Assembly: GCA_038131595.1 (NCBI GenBank)
Contig: JAYPPR010000008.1
Coordinates: 496,001-560,000 of the forward strand
DNA: 64,000 bases
Reading direction: 5' to 3'
From: UBA9926 sp038131595
GTDB lineage: Bacteria; Pseudomonadota; Gammaproteobacteria; Pseudomonadales; Azotimanducaceae
The position numbers were made by a program, and so were the translations under genes. A model generated the notes under the pieces. It ran no database searches. It was not told the DNA's origin and worked only from the letters and a program-made list of their open reading frames with translations. How positions within the stretch are numbered: the stretch's first letter is position 1; the number at the start of each line of letters is the position of its first letter. Positions 17,847-26,651 of this stretch are shown in pieces.

Positions 17847-18473
17847 ATGGGCACTCTGTCAGATACACAAGCGCTACAAGACCGGCTCCTGACGGTTGCC
17901 AAAGAGGAGTTTGCCAAGCAGGGACTCAAAGGCGCGCGCCTGCAGAAGATTGCTGATGAGGCGCAAGTTCCCAAAGCTACGCTGCTTTATCATTTCAAAT
18001 CTAAAACGGTGCTCTATCAGCGTGTTCTTGAGACGATCTTGTCTGCTTGGGATGAAGGGTTTGAAGAGCTGACCATCGACGCCGAGCCAGAGATTTTTTT
18101 TCGCCGCTTGATTGACACGAAAATAGCATCCGTGCGCACTGATCCCTTGGCCTCGAAGCTCTTTGCTCAGGAGATCATACAAGGTGCGCCGCACCTAGAT
18201 GCACACCTTTCCCAGCAGGTAAAGCCGTGGTTTCGTCAGCAGGTCAGCATACTCGAGCAATGGATGGATGAAGGAAAAATTCGCAGGACGGACCCGACCC
18301 GCTTAATTTTTCTTATTTGGGCGGCGACTCAGCATTACGCCGATTTCCAGGCGCAGGTGCTAACGCTCATGAACCGACAGGAATTCGATGCCGAGCTTGC
18401 CACCGACACGAGCACTTTCCTTCACGAATTTATTTGTAACAGCCTTGGCATCATGGACCCGAAGCACCGATGA
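17847..18473 (+). CDS. RutR-like TetR-family regulator
   Basis: The 208-residue protein has an N-terminal TetR helix-turn-helix (about residues 11-60, GARLQKIADEAQVPKATLLYHF) and a C-terminal ligand domain resembling E. coli RutR, including the near-identical IWAATQHYADF segment (IWASTQHYADF in RutR as I recall it). RutR senses uracil or thymine and controls pyrimidine and purine genes. Here a purine or purine derivative is the more likely effector. The divergent promoter contains two palindromes matching the RutR operator. Its stop overlaps the ATG of the 8-oxoguanine deaminase gene (ATGA). The ribosome site is weak (GGG). Confidence 0.88.
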   Translation: MGTLSDTQALQDRLLTVAKEEFAKQGLKGARLQKIADEAQVPKATLLYHFKSKTVLYQRVLETILSAWDEGFEELTIDAEPEIFFRRLIDTKIASVRTDPLASKLFAQEIIQGAPHLDAHLSQQVKPWFRQQVSILEQWMDEGKIRRTDPTRLIFLIWAATQHYADFQAQVLTLMNRQEFDAELATDTSTFLHEFICNSLGIMDPKHR

Positions 18474-19819
18474 AAATTTGGATCAAAAACCCACTGACCA
18501 TTTGGACCGGCAATGATCTGCCCAGCCCTTCTCACGGACTCCTCATTGAGGGAAGTCAAATCCAATCACTGCTCGAGGAGGAGCCTCAATCTTATGATGC
18601 CGTCATGGATGCATCAGGCTTGGTCGTGCTGCCCGGTCTCATCAACACCCACCATCACTTCTACCAGACGCTGACTCGGTCCGTCATTGCAGCTATCAAC
18701 AAACCGCTATTTCCCTGGCTCACCTCGCTCTATCCGATCTGGGCGCATTTGACCGAGGATGACATTCGTCTTAGCACGCAATTGGCATGCGCAGAACTCC
18801 TACTTTCCGGGTGCACAACCGCGGTCGACCACCATTACATTGTGTCGACCAACATTCCTGACCCCTTCTCCATCCAATGCGAAGCGGCCGAAGCCTCAGG
18901 CATCCGCACAGTGATCTGCAGGGGATCGATGAGCCTTGGCGCATCGGATGGGGGCCTTCCGCCCGACAGTGTTATTCAAAGCGACGAAGACATCCTGCAT
19001 CAGTCGGAAAGATTGATTGCCAAGTGGCACAATCAAGCGCCCGGCGCTAAGACCCAAATCGCGCTAGCGCCCTGCTCGCCCTTTTCTGTCAGCGAAACGT
19101 TAATGCGAGATACGGCAACATTGGCAAAACAGGAGAACGTCCTGCTCCACACCCATCTTGCGGAGACCGAGGACGAAAACGCTTTTTGTATCGAACGGTA
19201 TGGAGAGCGACCGCTTGACTACATCGAGCGTCTCGGCTGGCTTGACGCCCCTGGCTGGCTCGCCCATGGCATCCATTTCTCGCCCGATGAAATCAAACGG
19301 CTTGGAGAGGCCAATGTAGGCGTAAGCCATTGCCCGTCCTCCAATATGATTCTTGGATCTGGGATTTGCCCTGTCGTGGATCTGGAGACTGCTCGCGTGC
19401 CGGTCGGGCTTGGCGTTGATGGGTCCGCCTCGGCGGATAGTTCCAATCTGATGCAAGAGGTTCGACAGGCGCTGCTTATTCAACGACTCAACTCACCCCC
19501 TGAGGCAATCACGCCAGAGCGTGCGCTTAGCTGGGGAACGGTTGGTGGCGCTAAACTGATCCAACGAGACGATATCGGCCAGATTGCCCCAGGGTATGAA
19601 GCCGATCTGGCGTTCTTTAGTTTGGACGAGCTGCGCTTTTCTGGTGCTGAAGATCCGCTATCCGCCCTTGTTCTCAGCGGCGCCCATCGCGCTAAACACG
19701 TGATGGTGGGCGGCAACTGGGTGGTGAGTGACTACCATCTCAATACCATCGATATCGATCGACTGGCCTTTGACCATAGCAGTGCCGCGAGCGCATTACT
19801 CGAACGCTCGCGACTCTGA
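18470..19819 (+). CDS. 8-oxoguanine deaminase (AtzB/hydroxydechloroatrazine-hydrolase-like amidohydrolase)
   Basis: The 449-residue amidohydrolase resembles the characterised Pseudomonas 8-oxoguanine deaminase (Pa0142 group): GLINTHHHFYQTLTR with H61 and H63, LLHTHLAET, WLAHGIHF, SHCPSSNMILGSGI and LGVDGSASADSSN. The enzyme turns 8-oxoguanine into urate and ammonia. Database names such as hydroxydechloroatrazine ethylaminohydrolase refer to the same family. Urate is the substrate of PuuD, encoded in the divergent operon, so oxidised guanine can enter below the xanthine dehydrogenase step. It is coupled to the RutR-like gene by a 4-base overlap. It converges on the NUP gene. Confidence 0.87.
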   Translation: MKIWIKNPLTIWTGNDLPSPSHGLLIEGSQIQSLLEEEPQSYDAVMDASGLVVLPGLINTHHHFYQTLTRSVIAAINKPLFPWLTSLYPIWAHLTEDDIRLSTQLACAELLLSGCTTAVDHHYIVSTNIPDPFSIQCEAAEASGIRTVICRGSMSLGASDGGLPPDSVIQSDEDILHQSERLIAKWHNQAPGAKTQIALAPCSPFSVSETLMRDTATLAKQENVLLHTHLAETEDENAFCIERYGERPLDYIERLGWLDAPGWLAHGIHFSPDEIKRLGEANVGVSHCPSSNMILGSGICPVVDLETARVPVGLGVDGSASADSSNLMQEVRQALLIQRLNSPPEAITPERALSWGTVGGAKLIQRDDIGQIAPGYEADLAFFSLDELRFSGAEDPLSALVLSGAHRAKHVMVGGNWVVSDYHLNTIDIDRLAFDHSSAASALLERSRL

Positions 19820-19847
19820 ATGGTAGCTAGACCGCTATCAAAGCCTC

Positions 19848-20963
19848 TTAATCGGCCCAGTCTTGAAGGAGCGTTTTGACCGCCGCGCGTCCTACAATGT
19901 AGGCCGCCTCAATCGCTTGCAGTCCAGCATCAGGATAAGGGCTTGTGGCACTCCAGGCGGCACTCTTTCCGGGTGGTGGCATGGTGAAGTTACTAACCGT
20001 CCGCAACACCAATACCCGATCGAGATCAGCGCGCCCCATCTGATCCAAACGGCGAATAGCAGTCAGCGTTCCTGAGTCTTCCATGTTGGACGTCATAAAG
20101 TTTTTGCTGGCGTCGCTCTGCACGACAACCCAATCGTTCGCCCACTCATTGAGCTTCTCGCCATGCCAATAAGTACTCGCGGCTAGGGTATCTCCTACGC
20201 GAACGCGAGGCGCTTCTTGGGCGCGTGGGTACCCTTCATAAAGCGCTCCCTGCTTCGAAGCACTATCGCTCACCGGCAGACGGATATCCTTGGTCGCTTC
20301 ATAGATTCGAGTAACAAGCGCTTCATTCAATTGGAACGATACGGTGTCCACCGACCACCCATCGCCAATGGGCTCTCCGGGTCGCACCGGCTGCGTCGCG
20401 CCGAGCGGCAACAGCCCATAAGGCCAATCGTCTGGAATTTCGCGCGCGTCGATTTCGTAAGCAAGATCACCATCCACGACCTGCCTCGCCCACACCGCCG
20501 AGCCAAGACTGACATCCAGCGGATCACCACCGGCAATACCGGCAATGACCCAATACGCTTCGCTCAAATCAAATCTCGCGTCGACGCCAAGCGCCAAAAT
20601 CGAGGCTGTCGCGTTGGCAATCCCACCTCCAGTACAAATCAACAAGACACCGTCTTCACTGTACCAGAGGGGCCGCACGCCTCCATCGAAGGGAAGGCTT
20701 TGAGAAAAAGGATATCGCTCAACCCAGAGCTGCATTTCTCCCGGGCGATCTCCTTCCGGGGCGCCATGCTCAAACATGGTCACCACCACCGCTTTAATCA
20801 AAAGCGGCTCGTCGCCGGCTAACTGTGGGCCCGACTCACCCCTTGCTGAGGTACCGAAGCTAGCGCCGACCAATAGGCAGGCAACGGATAGTCGGGATAG
20901 GTACTTGGCTCCAAGGTTCAGATACGAGCCTACTTTGAACCACGTGTCATAAAATCGAGTCAT
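19848..20963 (-). CDS. Purine nucleoside permease (NUP) family protein, copy 2
   Basis: The 371-residue protein is a full-length paralog of the truncated gene at 1-480. A hydrophobic segment at about residues 22-40, ending SAR-GE, is a likely signal peptide. Conserved stretches are AVVVTMFEHG, CTGGGIANATASILALG, AYWVIAGIAGGDP, SNMEDSGTL and VLRTVSNFTMPPPG. The last two recall nucleoside phosphorylase ribose/base-binding loops. The family is labelled nucleoside permease, but only the N-terminus is hydrophobic, so a soluble periplasmic enzyme or binding protein is more plausible than a channel. It follows TonB receptor 2 after an intrinsic terminator. Confidence 0.87.
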   Translation of the reverse strand: MTRFYDTWFKVGSYLNLGAKYLSRLSVACLLVGASFGTSARGESGPQLAGDEPLLIKAVVVTMFEHGAPEGDRPGEMQLWVERYPFSQSLPFDGGVRPLWYSEDGVLLICTGGGIANATASILALGVDARFDLSEAYWVIAGIAGGDPLDVSLGSAVWARQVVDGDLAYEIDAREIPDDWPYGLLPLGATQPVRPGEPIGDGWSVDTVSFQLNEALVTRIYEATKDIRLPVSDSASKQGALYEGYPRAQEAPRVRVGDTLAASTYWHGEKLNEWANDWVVVQSDASKNFMTSNMEDSGTLTAIRRLDQMGRADLDRVLVLRTVSNFTMPPPGKSAAWSATSPYPDAGLQAIEAAYIVGRAAVKTLLQDWAD

Positions 20964-21053
20964 CGGCTTAGGTCATCCAAGAGCAATCTCCGGTTCTAAA
21001 TTCTCGAAGTACTTTATCAACGGCAGCACTCTAGCAGTTTGTTTGCGGCAGGC

Positions 21054-21084
21054 AAAAAAAAGGGCAGTCAATACTGCCCTTTTT
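21054..21084. terminator. Intrinsic terminator between TonB receptor 2 and NUP copy 2
   Basis: AAAGGGCAGT and ACTGCCCTTT form a 10-base stem around a CAAT loop, with A- and T-runs on the two sides, so it can work in both directions. It sits directly after the receptor stop, the same arrangement as at 517-545. Confidence 0.87.
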
Positions 21085-21106
21085 AAAACGCTATGGTCAC
21101 ATTCGA

Positions 21107-23750
21107 TTAGAAATCAAACGTTACACGGCCATAGTAGTAAGCACCTTGCCAGTCTACTGTAGAACCTGAATCGTAGAGTCGGCCACAGCAATCATCGCCG
21201 AGCTCATCTTTATCAGGGTATTCATCGGTGACATTTCGACCACCAACCATGACCTTGATTTGCTCAGTGACTTGATACGCTGCTTCAACATCTAGGAACG
21301 TTACCGCATCCCACTCTTGGAAATCCGGATTGGCCCCTGAACCATTTTGGTTGTCCGACTCACCGAAGTAGCTCAAGCGGCCCATGAGCGACAGGTCACC
21401 CATGTAATGGTTGTAAGTCACGATCCAACGCGTGTTCGGCGTGTTGTTCACAAAGTCGAACTTGTCTTCGTTGCTGAAGAACTGAGTCACTTCAGATTCG
21501 AACTCAGTCTTGTTGTAGTTGAGTGATGCTGTCAACTTACCTGATGAATTATCGAAGTCGAATGGCATAGTTGCCACGACATCAACACCAGAAGACGATG
21601 TATCGAACGCGTTCGTGAACCAGAACACCCCACCGATAGAGTTCGCACCGGCTACGCCAGCTGCTTCAAGTGCCTGATAGTTAGCGAATGCTGCGCCAGA
21701 ATCTGGGTCAGTTGAAACGTCCTGCGTAGACACAGAGTTGAATCGATCGTCCAAGTTGATCACGTAAGCATCAACCGTGATTGACGCACGCTCACCGGAC
21801 AACACCAAACCAACCGTGTACTGCGTCGACTTCTCTGGCTCAAGCGGTGTTGCACCGAGGGCTTGCGCTACTGCGCCACCTGCTGGGAACAATCCTGTTG
21901 CGACCGGGAAACCATTCGGCAGTCGAGTCGATACGTTCGTCGTACCTTGCTGGCCAGGCGTTGGCGCCCTGAAACCCAGTACCGAATGAACCACGAATCG
22001 CCACTGCGTCGGAGATCTTATATATACCGGCCACTTTACCAATCACTTCTGAATCGAAGTCTGAGTAGTCTTCGTATCGCAGTGCAGCTTGATAAGAGAA
22101 TGCATCAGATGCGTCACCACTAATCTCACCATAGAGTGCGTAGCTGTCTCGGCTGTAAGTTCCAGAGAACTCAGGAGAGTATCCAGGGAAGCCGTTTGAG
22201 CCAACACCCACAACTCGGTAGACAGGATCGCTGCCATCTGCACAGTCAAGGCTTGAACCGTTAGCGATCACAGCAGCGCCAGCGTCGGTTGCAGTACCGT
22301 CGTCGTTACAAAAACCCCAAGGATCTTGTACCGAGTATGGGCCTGCTTGGTAAGACGCGGGCTCACCACCACCGATTTCGTATTCTTCATCGATGTATGA
22401 CAACCCGAAAGCAAGCGTTGCTGCATCACTTAGTGCATAGGCGAAGTCAGCCTGCAGTTGGAATTCCGTGTTGGTGAGGTCACCGTTGCGGAACTTAGTC
22501 TGCGTGCTCGTGTCGCCAAGGGATGGGTTGATCGTGTTGGCAAGCGTATAGTCGATCTCGTTGCTGCCGTATCGAGCGCTGACGTCGAGCGACAAATCAG
22601 AGCTAAGATCGCCCTTCCAGCCGCCGACCACAGAGACGTCTGTCACTTCACCGAAGAAACGCGGCGTGAATCCACCTGGGAATAATGACAGCGGCGAGTA
22701 AACGCTACCATCTTGCGTTCGGAGATTCTCGATCGTGCCATTAAACGGATAACGATAGAAGAAACCGCCGTCGGCCTCACTCGTGGTGTAGTTACCAAAT
22801 GAGTAGATCTCGCCGTTGCTCACGGGAACTGCAGCGTTATAAAAGATGCCTGACCGCTTCTCGTTGGGTCGACCCCATGGCTGAACGATGTCACCTTGCG
22901 TCTCGAGTGATGCATTAGCGAAGTTGTTCACATAGGAAGCTTCTTGAGAGGCTGCGACTCGGTCTGCTCGACCATTCGCTACAAACGACGCGTAGGAACC
23001 GTTTTGACCGTCACATCCTGGTATTGCGAACCAAGACTGACAGTATTGCTCACCACGATAAGTAGGATCTGCCTCATAGGCTTCACCCGAGATAGACAGG
23101 AATCCGCTATCGCCCAGCGGCAAGCCGATGTTACCGCGAACCGTGACGCTCGTTCCGTCGCCCTCTGAGTATTCACCCATGTCTACGGACAAAGACCCAC
23201 CTTCGCTGTTGTCTTTCAAGATGAAGTTAATGGTTCCAGCGATCGCGTCGGTACCATAAATCGCGCCGGCACCGTCTCTCAGCACTTCAATGTTCTTGAT
23301 TGCACTCATTGGAATCGTGGCAATGTCAGGGCCCTGAGTACCTGAACCACCAATGGTTACGAGCGCTGCTCTATGACGTCGCTTGTTGTTAACCAAAACC
23401 AGCGTCTTGTCCGTTGGCAGGTCGCGCAACGCGGCAGGACGAATAAACGTTGCACCATCACTGATTGGCTGACGGCCAATAGAAAATGATGGAACGAGTG
23501 TCTTGATCACTTCGTTAGAATCGGTGTAACCCACCTCTTCCAGCTCAGCTTGGCTGAACACGTCAACAGGAATAGGTGAATCTTCTACCGTTCTGGGTTT
23601 TGCTCTGGAACCGGTGACAACCACCTCTTCCAGCTCTTCTGCACTCGCGGACGAGGCGATACCGGCAGACAGAGCGAATGCTCCCACTGCGAGCGGCGCA
23701 CCTACGAAGCCGGCGAGCAATCGATTGAGTTTCGATCTCTCGATTGGCAT
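21107..23750 (-). CDS. TonB-dependent outer-membrane receptor 2, apparent +1 frameshift
   Basis: Two overlapping frames (23750-21840 and 22042-21107) together encode one receptor of about 880 residues. A signal peptide (about 1-37, ending ASA) precedes a TonB box EEVVVTGSR (41-49), a plug domain (IEVLRDGAGAIYGTDAIAGTINF) and a barrel ending GRVTFDF. The frame breaks at about 21971-21977: GGG TTT CAG reads into nonsense, while dropping one base gives the conserved barrel motif GFRAPTPGQ. One extra base in the T- or G-run explains this, by sequencing error or a recent mutation. The ATG at 23750 has GGAG 8 bases upstream. A nucleoside or purine ligand is inferred from the neighbouring NUP gene. 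Confidence 0.85.
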
Positions 23751-24230
23751 ATGCTGATCTCCATTAATTGTTTGTTAGACAGCAACATTCCTTTGCTGAT
23801 CAGCGCACAGCTGCTTGCTGCTAATACCGATGCTGCGATAGCCGCTGCCCCGACGCCGATTAACTCTGGAAGTCTACTTACCTCTACGCCAGCGCCACGT
23901 GAGTGGATGACATCAAGGCTCCGCCCTCTTACCAGCCTAAAAGGCTGATAATAAGGCTCCAGCGCTTGGCACCAACCGTCCTTGATGGCTAGCGAAGACT
24001 ACTTCCAGAGCACTGTAGGGATATTATGCGAAATACTTCCACCAAAAATCCATAGTTTGATGGAACTTTTTAGAATGAGCATATGAGTTATTGCGCGCGC
24101 AAACCGAGTCGTTAATCCAGACCCTTTAGCCTGAATCATGGTTGGTGACCGAAACTAGATGCCATCTCCCCCAACTTTAAAACCAATAGGCACTTTGCGC
24201 CGAATGCCAACCCTCACCCGACCCGTTTGA
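23751..24230. other. Intergenic region upstream of TonB receptor 2
   Basis: 480 bases without a convincing gene. It must contain the receptor promoter. A perfect 10-base palindrome, GCTGATCAGC, lies at 23795-23804, about 45 bases before the receptor start, and shares TGATCAG with the xdh control region. No terminator is evident for the nucleoside hydrolase that ends at 24231. Confidence 0.45.
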
Positions 24231-25154
24231 TCAGGATATAAAGGCCGAAAGCAGGGCGTCACTGACGAATCCCCAGCTCTTCTCCCTGTCAGCACTCAAG
24301 GCGACTCGGTGAAGCCCAGCGGAGGCCTCATTCAAGACGGTCCTACCGCGCTGCTCGCCATCCAGCACACACGACAACTCGCCGCTTTGCCACGAGAAAA
24401 GCTCAGCATTCACCATTGCAACCGCCGCACTGGAGTCATGCATCGGGAACACGTCGCCCTGCCCTTTGGTCGAATAAAACTCTAGATAGTGCTGTTTGAT
24501 TTGCCACAGAAATTCCCCAGCATCACCCAACCGCTCGGTAAGACGTTTCAACTCATCTTTAGTCACAAGATTAATCAACGTTGCGTCGAGCGGAACCAGG
24601 TCAACCTTGACCCCACTTTGGAACACAATATCGGCGGCTTCTGGATCGCCAAAAATATTCGCCTCAGCCCACTCAGACACATTACCTGGGACTGACACTG
24701 CTCCACCCATGATGACCACGCGGCGGAGTCGGCGTGCAAGATCGGGATCTTGGGTCAGTGCCGCGGCGACGTTGGTCATCCTTCCAACAGCTAACACGCT
24801 CAAGTCGCTCGTTTGCTTGGAGGCCTCGATGATAAAAGAGGCCGCATCAGACTCTTGCTCCTGGAGGTGAACCGGGCCAATCTCGATATCGCCCAAACCG
24901 TTTTTGCCATGAACAAAATCGGGAAAATCGGTTTCATCCTCTCCTTCGATAGTCCTGCCTGCCCCCCTGTACACGGGGTACGACAAATCGAATCGCTCAC
25001 ACATATAGAGCGCATTGCGGGTACAGGTGTCGATCGAAGCATTACCAAACACAGTGGTTATGCCAACGACATCGAGCGCATTAAGGGAATGGATTAGCAG
25101 CAAAGCCATGGCGTCATCAATGCCCGGGTCGGTATCGAAAATTATTTTTTCCAT
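24231..25154 (-). CDS. Nucleoside hydrolase (inosine-uridine preferring type)
   Basis: The 307-residue enzyme hydrolyses nucleosides to base and ribose. The calcium-binding motif FDTDPGIDDA (residues 6-15) opens the protein. FVHGKNGLGD, VIMGGAV, EANIFGDPEAA and MHDSSAA are further active-site motifs of the family. No signal peptide is present, so it acts in the cytoplasm. GAGGGAAG precedes the start. The MFS gene ends 41 bases upstream on the same strand, suggesting a two-gene import-and-cleave unit. Its natural substrate is likely inosine or guanosine from context. Confidence 0.93.
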   Translation of the reverse strand: MEKIIFDTDPGIDDAMALLLIHSLNALDVVGITTVFGNASIDTCTRNALYMCERFDLSYPVYRGAGRTIEGEDETDFPDFVHGKNGLGDIEIGPVHLQEQESDAASFIIEASKQTSDLSVLAVGRMTNVAAALTQDPDLARRLRRVVIMGGAVSVPGNVSEWAEANIFGDPEAADIVFQSGVKVDLVPLDATLINLVTKDELKRLTERLGDAGEFLWQIKQHYLEFYSTKGQGDVFPMHDSSAAVAMVNAELFSWQSGELSCVLDGEQRGRTVLNEASAGLHRVALSADREKSWGFVSDALLSAFIS

Positions 25155-25195
25155 CAGCGCTGCTTCCCTCTCACTCTCTCAAATACCACGATCAT

Positions 25196-26380
25196 TTACT
25201 CACTCTGTTTTACAAAGCCACTGGTCACTAGGGCCAGAAGCGCCATGACCACCAAGCTCGCCACACCCACGCCCATGGCGACTCTTGCTCCCGCCATCTC
25301 AACAACCCAACTGCTCAATAATGGACTGGTTGCAGTGCCAGCAGTCGCTAGCAATAACAATCCTGGAATCATGGCATCGGGAAGGCGCTTCACCGCATCA
25401 GTCGCAAGGGCGATTAACATTTTCAGCGCTCCGAAGTTGAGGATACCCCAGAGAAGCGAGACCCAAGGCAGCAAACTCGCTTGATCAAGCATCAACAGCA
25501 GCGCGCTGGCACCCGCCGCTGCTCCGAACGCGCCAAACCATAACACCTTCCTGCGGCCTATCCCGATCACTAAGACCACCGCTGTCAGTTGGCCAATGAA
25601 CATGCCCATCCAGTAGCGACTCACCGCCTCCCCGCCCAGAGACAGATCTGGCGCTTCACTAACTAAAGCTGAGGGCAACCAAAGCAACACCGTTGTTTGG
25701 CCAAGGGTATAGGCGAAGAGCGCTGCCCCAACCGACCAGACGGGCCATGGCAGGAGCCCCAACCAACGCCAAGATCGATTCACAATTTCAGGAGAGGGAT
25801 ACCGCGTGAAACTGGCGACCCCAAGGATCAATAAAACCACAATGAGGATAGGCAGGTAGGCACCAGCCCAAGTCTGTACCCCCAATATCGGCGTCGCGAG
25901 CAGAATCATCGTCAGTCCCGCCATAACAGTTCCAGCTAAGCTGAAACTACTGTCAGTAGCCACGAGCAGCGCGGCTCTCTGATCGGCTTTATATATGACC
26001 GCTATCAACTGCGCCGCCACAGCGAGCCCAATGCCAAGCGTCAACCCTAGGCCAGCAAGAAGAAACCAAATAAGGGCTGGCTCGTTGACAATACCCAGCG
26101 CCACTAGGATTCCGGCTGCCGAAGTATAAATCGTCATCACGATTCGCTTGTAACTGAACCAGCTCAGTATAAAGAGCGCGAGCACCGCTCCCACTAAATT
26201 GCCCGAGGAAAACCCAGACAACAACCTCGCAGCCTCGACGTCCGACAAATCCAGTTGCGCCGAAATCGGCTCAATCAACAACCCCATAGGAGCAAGCACG
26301 CCAGACAACGCGAAATAAGACAGCAAACCAATGGTCGCGAGCAGAAGTCGATCCTTTTGTTGCAGCTCACTGGGTACCAT
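25196..26380 (-). CDS. Major facilitator superfamily transporter
   Basis: The 394-residue protein is almost entirely hydrophobic, with about 12 predicted membrane helices, and fits the MFS in length. It resembles the TsgA/fucose-permease-like branch only loosely, so I assign no substrate. It is upstream of, and in line with, the nucleoside hydrolase gene (41 bases apart), which makes a nucleoside or base the likely cargo. The start GTPSEL-like extension is short, and the ATG at 26380 is kept. Confidence 0.8.
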   Translation of the reverse strand: MVPSELQQKDRLLLATIGLLSYFALSGVLAPMGLLIEPISAQLDLSDVEAARLLSGFSSGNLVGAVLALFILSWFSYKRIVMTIYTSAAGILVALGIVNEPALIWFLLAGLGLTLGIGLAVAAQLIAVIYKADQRAALLVATDSSFSLAGTVMAGLTMILLATPILGVQTWAGAYLPILIVVLLILGVASFTRYPSPEIVNRSWRWLGLLPWPVWSVGAALFAYTLGQTTVLLWLPSALVSEAPDLSLGGEAVSRYWMGMFIGQLTAVVLVIGIGRRKVLWFGAFGAAAGASALLLMLDQASLLPWVSLLWGILNFGALKMLIALATDAVKRLPDAMIPGLLLLATAGTATSPLLSSWVVEMAGARVAMGVGVASLVVMALLALVTSGFVKQSE

Positions 26381-26651
26381 CTACGCTCCTTAGCGCTGAA
26401 TCGTCTCTGCCTTGGGCACCGACCACAAAAAGCCTGCCAACGCGGCTCATCATCCGGCGTCCCGCTTGTTTGCTCGGCTGCATTGTCGCTCTGCTCCTTG
26501 GGTAATCAGAAGAGGAAATAGCCGCTAACAACATTCCACACGCACTCCAGAGTCCGCTCATCAGCAAACCAAGGCATCGAGAGAGCTGGCACCGGCACGA
26601 CTCTCGAAAGATTAAATGCAGACCTGCAGCTAAGCTGCGGCTGCACCCGCT

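Noticed and set aside
18470..19819. Annotation as an atrazine-degradation enzyme
   Set aside because: The motifs match 8-oxoguanine deaminase equally or better, and the surroundings are purine genes.
20217..20822. A 201-codon open frame antisense to NUP copy 2
   Set aside because: It is a shadow of a well-supported gene, with no recognisable motif.
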